A stretch of DNA of 64,000 nucleotides. It comes from WHSW01 sp963846565. GTDB lineage: Bacteria > Actinomycetota > Thermoleophilia > Solirubrobacterales > 70-9. The stretch spans positions 620,001 to 684,000 of the forward strand of contig CAWJWL010000003.1 in the NCBI GenBank assembly GCA_963846565.1, read 5' to 3'. Below, piece by piece: positions 59,043 to 64,000 of the stretch; position 1 is the first letter of the stretch, and each line of letters starts with the position of its first letter. A program made the translations under genes and the position numbers. The notes under the pieces were generated by a model. It worked only from the letters and a program-made list of their open reading frames with translations. It was not told the origin of the DNA and ran no database searches.

Positions 59043-59991
59043 GAGCCGGATCATGGAGCAGGCACGCGGCCTGGCGACCGCCCGTGCCCACGTCGAAGAG
59101 CGGCGGGTCGACGGAGTCGCATGGTTCGAAGCGGCGCGGGCAGCGCGGGTGGAAGCGGCAGCCGTTCGGGATCGCCCCGGCGTCGGGCAGCTCGCCTCCG
59201 AGCAGCTCCCGTTGACCCCCACCCCCGGCGTCGGCGACGGGGATGGCGGTGACGAGCGCCTGCGTGTAGGGGTGCGCCGGCTTCTCGATCACCTCCTCCG
59301 CTGACCCCAGCTCGACCACCCGCCCGAGGTACATCACGGCGATCCGGTCGCAGAACGTCCAGGCGAGGCTGAGGTCGTGGGTGATGAACATCAGTGCCAG
59401 GCCGCGACGCTGCTGGAGCTCCGAGAGGACGGCGAGGATCTGCGAGCGGACGGACGCGTCCAGCATCGAGACCGGCTCGTCGCAGATCAGCCCCTCGGGC
59501 TCGAGCACGAGCGCCGCGGCAATCGCGACCCGCTGGCGCTGTCCGCCGGAGAGCTGGTGCGGGTAGCGGTCGAGGTAGCGTTCGGGATCGAGGCCCACGT
59601 CGTCGAGCGCGCGAGCGACGTGCTGCTCGTGCTCGGCCTTTGGGACGCCCTGGACCAGGAGCGGCTCGGTGACGATCGAGCGCACGCGCTGGCGCGGGTT
59701 GAGCGTCTGATACGGGTCCTGGAAGATCATCTGCACCCGGCGGCGGAGCTCGCGCAGGCCGCTGCGGCCCTCGACCGCGTCACCACCGAGGGTGACCGAC
59801 CCCGCGGCCGGCTCGACCAGCCCGAGCAGCGCTCGCGCCATCGTCGACTTCCCGCACCCGGACTCGCCGACGACGCCGAGGATCTCGCCCGCCCGCCACT
59901 CGAGCGTTACGCCGTCGACGGCGCGCGCGGGGTTCTTGCGTTTCCCGAAGTGGACCTCGAGGTCACGAGTGGCCAACAACGCCGAGTTCAT
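59029..59991 (-). CDS. dppF: Oligo/dipeptide ABC transporter ATP-binding protein (DppF-type)
   Basis: A 320-residue ABC ATPase of the peptide/nickel family. Walker A is GESGCGKSTMARAL near 43, the MIFQDPYQTLNPRQRV segment follows near 85, the signature LSGGQRQRVAIAAAL near 150 and Walker B LICDEPVSMLDASV near 175. The C-terminal oligopeptide extension carries CRFHPRCPRRFEPC, a Cys cluster typical of OppD/F proteins that can bind an Fe-S or zinc site. It starts in a 4-nt overlap with the dppD stop. Its first codons lie just behind stem-loop copy 6. Confidence 0.92.
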   Translation of the reverse strand: MNSALLATRDLEVHFGKRKNPARAVDGVTLEWRAGEILGVVGESGCGKSTMARALLGLVEPAAGSVTLGGDAVEGRSGLRELRRRVQMIFQDPYQTLNPRQRVRSIVTEPLLVQGVPKAEHEQHVARALDDVGLDPERYLDRYPHQLSGGQRQRVAIAAALVLEPEGLICDEPVSMLDASVRSQILAVLSELQQRRGLALMFITHDLSLAWTFCDRIAVMYLGRVVELGSAEEVIEKPAHPYTQALVTAIPVADAGGGGQRELLGGELPDAGAIPNGCRFHPRCPRRFEPCDSVDPPLFDVGTGGRQAACLLHDPAHGKH

Positions 59992-61031
59992 GAGCCACCT
60001 GACCCGGCCGTCCCCGCAGGCGAAGCCGATGAGGCGGGCGGAAGGTTCGTGATTTCTGGCCACTCGCTCCAGGGGGCGAAGTGGCACGCCGCGTCGTGGC
60101 GCGGGGCGACCTCGCGCAGTGCCGGGTCCTCGGTGCGGCACCGATCTGCGGCGTACGGGCAGCGCGGGTGGAACCTGCAGCCCGGCGGCGGGTCACCGGG
60201 ATCCGGCGGCCCTCCCGGAATCGGAATCGCGAGCCCGCGGCGGCCGCCGATCACCGGCAACGACTCCAGGAGGCGCTTCGTATACGGGTGCTGCGGGGCG
60301 CCGTAGACGCTCTCGACCGAGCCCGTTTCCACCACCCGGCCCGCGTACATGACCGCGATCCGGTCGCACGTCTCGGCGAGCACGCCGAGATCGTGCGAGA
60401 TCAGGATCAGGGCGAGTCCGAGCCGCTCGCGCAGCTGCTCGAGCAGCTGCAGCACCTGGGCCTGCATGACGACGTCGAGGGCCGTCGTCGGCTCGTCGGC
60501 GATGATCAGCGACGGGTTGCAGGAGAGCGCCAGCGCGATCATCACGCGCTGGCGCTGCCCGCCGGAGAGCTCGTGCGGGTAGCGGCTCCCGAGCGCCGCC
60601 GCGACGCCGACGGTCTCGAGCAGGTCGCCGATCCGCTTGCGGACCTCGGCCGACGATCCGACGTCCTCGTGCAGGCGGATCGCCTCGGAGATCTGCGCCT
60701 CGATCCGCTGCACCGGGTCGAGTGAGTTCATCGCCCCCTGGAAGACGAGGGAGACGTGGCACCAGCGGACCAGGCCCATGCCGCGCTCGGTGCGGCGGTC
60801 GATGTGGATCGGCTCGCCGCCCGGCGGCCGCAGGGTGATCCGGCCGGACTGCTCGAGCCCGCTCGGCAGCAGCTTCAGCACCGACAGGGCCGTCGTCGTC
60901 TTCCCGCATCCCGACTCGCCCGCGAGTCCGAGTGCCTCGCCGGGTGCGAGCGCGATGTCAACACCATCGACGATCGGTTGGCCGCGGTGCCTGACCCGCA
61001 GGTCCTCGATCTCGAGCAGTGGCGTCGTCAT
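59988..61031 (-). CDS. dppD: Oligo/dipeptide ABC transporter ATP-binding protein (DppD-type)
   Basis: A 347-residue ABC ATPase. Walker A GESGCGKTTTALSV near residue 40, VFQGAMNSLDPVQRI near 97, signature LSGGQRQRVMIALAL near 158 and Walker B LIIADEPTTALDVV near 178 are complete, and PPGCRFHPRCPYAADRC is the C-terminal Cys cluster. The normal family end is about CHFAPWSEWPE. The last 20 residues (NLPPASSASPAGTAGSGGS) are coded by stem-loop copy 6, so a repeat has been joined in frame to the gene. The start overlaps the stop of dppC as ATGA. Confidence 0.92.
   Translation of the reverse strand: MTTPLLEIEDLRVRHRGQPIVDGVDIALAPGEALGLAGESGCGKTTTALSVLKLLPSGLEQSGRITLRPPGGEPIHIDRRTERGMGLVRWCHVSLVFQGAMNSLDPVQRIEAQISEAIRLHEDVGSSAEVRKRIGDLLETVGVAAALGSRYPHELSGGQRQRVMIALALSCNPSLIIADEPTTALDVVMQAQVLQLLEQLRERLGLALILISHDLGVLAETCDRIAVMYAGRVVETGSVESVYGAPQHPYTKRLLESLPVIGGRRGLAIPIPGGPPDPGDPPPGCRFHPRCPYAADRCRTEDPALREVAPRHDAACHFAPWSEWPEITNLPPASSASPAGTAGSGGS
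59999..60055 (-). repeat. Dispersed stem-loop element, copy 6, inside dppD
   Basis: On the minus strand it reads TCACGAACCTTCCG, loop ATCGGCTTCGCCTGCGG and ends CGGGTCAG. The stem CCGCCC pairs with GGACGG with one mismatch. It codes for the last residues of dppD and ends 8 bases before the dppF start. Confidence 0.72.
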
Positions 61032-61936
61032 CCATGCCCCTCTCGCAGGCGCGGGTTGATGTATTCCTCGAACAGGTAGCCGAGCAGCGCGACCGAGAGC
61101 ACCAGCGTCGTGATGCAGAGGCCCGGCGGGATCACGTACCACCAGGCCCCCTGGCTCGGGGCGCCGGACTCGAACCCGTTCTCGAGCATCGTCCCCCAGG
61201 AGATCCGGGTCGGGTCGCCGAGCCCCAGGAACGAGAGCGCCGCCTCGGAGAGGATCGCGACGGCGACGATCAGGACCGTGTTGGCGAAGATCAGCGGGAG
61301 GGTGTTGGGAAGGATGTGGGTGCGGATGATGTACGCGTCCCCGGCGCCGAGAGCCCGCGCCCGCTCGACGAAGGCGCGCTCGCGCAGGGTCAGGACCTGG
61401 GCGCGGACGATCCTCCCCGTCCCCGCCCAGGATGTGAGGCCGATGACGATGATCAGCACCCCGAGCGACGGGTCGAGCAGGCTGGCGAGGACGATCATCA
61501 GCGGCAGCGTCGGGATCACCAGGAACCAGTTCTCGAGCGCGTCGAGAATACGGTCGGTCCAGCCGCCGAAGTAGCCGCTCGCCAGGCCGACGACCGATCC
61601 GAGCACGGCGGAGATCAGCGCCGCGGCGAAGCCGACGACCATCGAGACGCGGGCGCCGACGAGGAGCTGCGAGAAGACGTCGGAGCCGTTCTCGTTCGTC
61701 CCGAGGATGTGGTCCCAGCTCGGGGAGGCGAGCACGTCGAGACTCGACGCGTTCGGGTCATAGGGCGCGAGCGCGTCACCGAAGATCGCGACGAAGACGA
61801 AGACGCCGAGGGTGCCGAGGCCGAGCCGGCCACGCCAGGTCTTGAACAGGAGTTCGCGGACGCTGAGCTCGGCGAGCTCGGTGTCGGCCGCCGGGATCGG
61901 CGGCAGGTCGGGCGCCGTGGTCGACTGAGCGCTCAT
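61028..61936 (-). CDS. dppC: Oligo/dipeptide ABC transporter permease (DppC-type)
   Basis: A 302-residue permease. A cytoplasmic N-terminus of about 40 residues precedes the first helix, then the OppC-type GENGSDVFSQLLVGARVSM-like loop (here TNENGSDVFSQLLVGARVSM) and helices follow. The binding-protein-dependent transport signature is AFVERARALGAGDAYIIRTHILPN near 215. The end has LCITTLVLSVALLGYLFEEYINPRL. It forms the membrane channel with DppB. It is in one reading line with the neighbouring genes through a 4-nt overlap at its stop. Confidence 0.92.
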   Translation of the reverse strand: MSAQSTTAPDLPPIPAADTELAELSVRELLFKTWRGRLGLGTLGVFVFVAIFGDALAPYDPNASSLDVLASPSWDHILGTNENGSDVFSQLLVGARVSMVVGFAAALISAVLGSVVGLASGYFGGWTDRILDALENWFLVIPTLPLMIVLASLLDPSLGVLIIVIGLTSWAGTGRIVRAQVLTLRERAFVERARALGAGDAYIIRTHILPNTLPLIFANTVLIVAVAILSEAALSFLGLGDPTRISWGTMLENGFESGAPSQGAWWYVIPPGLCITTLVLSVALLGYLFEEYINPRLREGHG

Positions 61937-61961
61937 CGGATGATCGAAGTCGCGGAATCGC

Positions 61962-62936
61962 TCATCTGGTCTGCACCCGGGGGTCGAGGTAGAAGTAGAG
62001 GCAGTCCGCGAGCAGGTTGGCGAAGATCACCCCGGCGGAGAAGACGAGGAAGGTGCCCTGCAGCACCGGGAAGTCCTTGTCGTTGATCGCGTTGAAGCTG
62101 AGCTCGCCGAGCCCCGGCCAGGAGAAGATCGTCTCGATCGTGATCGCACCGCCGGCGACGGCGCCGAACTGGATCGCCGCCAGGGTGACGAGCGGCAGGA
62201 GCGCGTTCGGCACCGCGTGGCCGCGCACGACCCGCTGCCACGGGAGCCCGGTGGCCCGCTTCACGGTGACGAAGTCCTCGGTGAGGACGTCGACCATCGA
62301 GGAGCGCATGATCAGGAAGTACTGGCCGAGCAACATCAGCGTCATCGCCGTCGCCGGCAGGATCAGGTGGTCGAGCACGTCGGTCGCGTGCGAGAACCAG
62401 CTCGTGAACTCCACCCCGGGTGTCACCTGCAACCCGGCCGGGAAGATCGGGATCGCGACCGCGAAGAGCAGGATCAGGATGATCCCGATCCAGTACTCCG
62501 GCGCAGCGTAGGTGAAGAGGCTGAATCCGAGCAGGCCGTCGTCGGCCTTCTTCCCCCTCCTCGTCGCCGCGACCACCCCGAGCCAGCTGCCGGCCAACGT
62601 GGCCAGCAGGGTCCCCGTACCGACCAGGAGCAGCGTCCAGGGCAACGCCTCGAGGATCTCGTCCCAGACCGGCTCGCGCGAGCGCTGGCTGATCCCGAGG
62701 TCGAGCGTGAGCGTGTCGCCGACGTAGTCGGCGAACTGGCCGCTGAGCGGCTTGTCGAGCCCGTAGTCGGCGCGGAGCTTCTCGATCTCCTCCGGCGTCG
62801 ATTGCGGCAGCCGCGCGAGCTGGGTCGTCGGGTCGCCGACGAGGCGGAAGAGAAAGAAGTTGAAGACGACGACGAACGCGAGCGTGAGCAGGGCGGCCGC
62901 GACCCGGCCCACGAACCAACGTCCGTTGAACCTCAC
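61962..62936 (-). CDS. dppB: Oligo/dipeptide ABC transporter permease (DppB-type)
   Basis: A 324-residue permease from a GTG start that overlaps the binding-protein stop as GTGA. The first helix AALLTLAFVVVFNFFLFRL is followed by the long external loop with LRADYGLDKPLSGQFADYVGDTLTLDLG typical of DppB/OppB. Six membrane segments and the loop motif DFVTVKRATGLPWQRVVRGHAVPNALLP near 230 are visible. The end is LADCLYFYLDPRVQTR. It pairs with DppC. Confidence 0.92.
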   Translation of the reverse strand: MRFNGRWFVGRVAAALLTLAFVVVFNFFLFRLVGDPTTQLARLPQSTPEEIEKLRADYGLDKPLSGQFADYVGDTLTLDLGISQRSREPVWDEILEALPWTLLLVGTGTLLATLAGSWLGVVAATRRGKKADDGLLGFSLFTYAAPEYWIGIILILLFAVAIPIFPAGLQVTPGVEFTSWFSHATDVLDHLILPATAMTLMLLGQYFLIMRSSMVDVLTEDFVTVKRATGLPWQRVVRGHAVPNALLPLVTLAAIQFGAVAGGAITIETIFSWPGLGELSFNAINDKDFPVLQGTFLVFSAGVIFANLLADCLYFYLDPRVQTR

Positions 62937-64000
62937 TCGGGAAGCTCCAACGGCTCGCTCTCGCGGCGGCGGGTCTGCCGGGTGCCCAACAGCCATCCGC
63001 CGACGCCGAAGACGATCGCGGCGACGATCGCGAGCCCGGGCGACTGGCTCGCGCCCTCGTCGGAGACGCCCGCGCTGGCGGGCTCGAGCGTCAGCAGCGG
63101 CTCGTATCCCGCCTGCTCGCACATGATGTCGCCCGTGTCGTCCGCGGGGCAGGCGGGAGTGACGTTGGCGATCGTGTCCGTCCGGTAGGCCTGCAGGTTC
63201 GCGTCGTAGGTGATGACGACGTAGGGAACGTCGCGCTGCGTGATCGCGACCATCTCCTGGATCACGGCCTTGCGCTCCTCGACGTCGAAGATGCCTGCCT
63301 GCTCTGAGAACAGCCGGTCGTACTCGGGGTTGGAGTAGAAGGAGTCGGAGAGCCCGCCGATCTCGCTGGTCAGAAAGAGGCTGAGCAGGAAGCTCGGGTC
63401 GAACGGGTCGCCGCCCCAGCCCCAGATGAAGGTGTCGAAGTCGGGTGCCGGCTTGCCGTCGACCTTCTGGATCGTCAATTCCGTCAGCTTGTCGGTGCTG
63501 ACGATCTGAACGTTGAACTTGACGCCGATCTCCAGCCCCTGCTCCGCGATCAGCCGCGCGGCCTGGACGGTGTACTGAGACTCCGAGCGCGCGTAGAGGC
63601 CGAGCTCGAGCGTCATCCCGTCCTTCTCGCGGACCCCCTCGTCGTTCAGCGTCCAGCCCGCGTCGTCGAGGATCTGGTTCGCGGCCGCCGGGTCGTACGG
63701 ATAGTCCTGCTCCGGGATCTCGAAGAAGGACTTGTAGAACTCGGGCAGGATCCCGTGGCCGGGGAACGAGGTCCCGCGGCCGGCGATCGCATTGATCCGC
63801 TCGCGGTCGATCGCGTAGGCGATCGCCTGGCGGACCTCGACCTCCTGGACGGCCGGGTTGAACTTCGCCTCGGGGCAGAGGTCCGCCGGGCACAGGTTGA
63901 ACGAGAGCTCCGTGTATGCGGGCGACGCGCTTGCGACCGTCTCGATGTTCGGCTCCTCGGCGAGGCGCGCGAAGTTGTTCGGGCTCACCTCGACGACCGC
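62933..64000 (-). CDS. dppA: Peptide ABC transporter substrate-binding protein, C-terminal part, membrane-anchored
   Basis: The gene runs off the right edge; only the C-terminal 355 residues are visible. They belong to the SBP_bac_5 family: VEVRQAIAYAIDRERINAIA, LDDAGWTLNDEGVREKDGMTLEL and FIWGWGGDPFDPSFLL are typical. After an acidic spacer there is a C-terminal membrane helix (GLAIVAAIVFGVGGWLLG) and a basic tail. A C-terminal anchor is unusual for bacterial binding proteins, which are normally free or lipid-anchored at the N-terminus. It heads the dpp-peptidase gene run. Confidence 0.85.
   Translation of the reverse strand, partial: AVVEVSPNNFARLAEEPNIETVASASPAYTELSFNLCPADLCPEAKFNPAVQEVEVRQAIAYAIDRERINAIAGRGTSFPGHGILPEFYKSFFEIPEQDYPYDPAAANQILDDAGWTLNDEGVREKDGMTLELGLYARSESQYTVQAARLIAEQGLEIGVKFNVQIVSTDKLTELTIQKVDGKPAPDFDTFIWGWGGDPFDPSFLLSLFLTSEIGGLSDSFYSNPEYDRLFSEQAGIFDVEERKAVIQEMVAITQRDVPYVVITYDANLQAYRTDTIANVTPACPADDTGDIMCEQAGYEPLLTLEPASAGVSDEGASQSPGLAIVAAIVFGVGGWLLGTRQTRRRESEPLELPE

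Noticed and set aside
59377..60306. Long plus-strand frame opposite dppF and dppD
   Set aside because: The minus strand codes for complete ABC ATPases; the plus-strand product has a biased composition and no motif.

Overview
The window is high-GC DNA from an actinobacterium, by inference a Thermoleophilia/Solirubrobacterales-type genome. The grounds are uniformly GC-rich third codon positions, many GTG and a few TTG starts, 4-nt GTGA/ATGA stop-start overlaps, and Gram-positive-style gene content (SigB/F-type sigma factor, zinc-ribbon cyclase-AAA-TPR protein, ArsA with a C-terminal Hsp20-like domain, DUF2203 and DUF2294 proteins, several TetR regulators). I see no rRNA, recognisable tRNA, CRISPR array, prophage or insertion sequence. 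It reads as ordinary chromosome, mostly catabolism, transport and regulation.

Layout. 0.1-7.6 kb: SnoaL-like protein, acyl-CoA dehydrogenase with a palindromic operator, small conserved proteins, cupin, GNAT, Bcp peroxiredoxin, two CaCA-type cation exchangers and a lipoprotein. 7.7-12.9 kb: a tightly packed plus-strand set with an ArsA-like ATPase, a CPxC miniprotein, an FMN-binding protein and a 1117-aa cyclase/AAA/TPR regulator. 13.0-18.4 kb: a branched-chain amino-acid ABC operon (livK-H-M-G-F plus a small membrane protein) with five single-base frame breaks. 18.5-26.7 kb: ferritin-like protein, DUF2203, sigma factor, DUF2294, Nudix, threonine deaminase, AI-2E family exporter, M32 carboxypeptidase and SDR. 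26.7-47.6 kb: four TetR regulators next to MFS pumps, a P450/CocE pair, SDRs, an acyl-CoA isomerase, a flavin monooxygenase and a wax-ester synthase/DGAT; the last two are full of frame breaks. 48-50 kb: cold-shock protein, then a small membrane protein behind two iron-box-like palindromes, a SirB1-like protein and a secreted protein. 50.4-64 kb: an unbroken minus-strand run of 14 genes beginning (off the right edge) with a dpp-type peptide transporter and continuing into P1 and M20 peptidases, HD, arginase-fold, ECF sigma, GNAT, VOC, sulfatase and beta-propeller genes.

The most interesting observations are the following. (1) A dispersed stem-loop element of about 55 bp occurs in six copies. 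All share flanks and a CTTCGCcTCCGG-type loop, while the stems differ in sequence yet stay paired, and one copy forms the 3' end of dppD. (2) Single-base, mostly +1 G/C frame breaks at CG-rich spots cluster in four loci, which probably reflects a systematic sequencing or assembly error rather than biology. (3) Several very clean palindromic operators sit in front of TetR-controlled genes. (4) The peptide-uptake and peptidase genes are joined stop-to-start in one very long gene run. (5) A truncated alpha/beta-hydrolase tail lies behind an SDR gene.

All functional calls are from reading motifs by eye; no database search was run.
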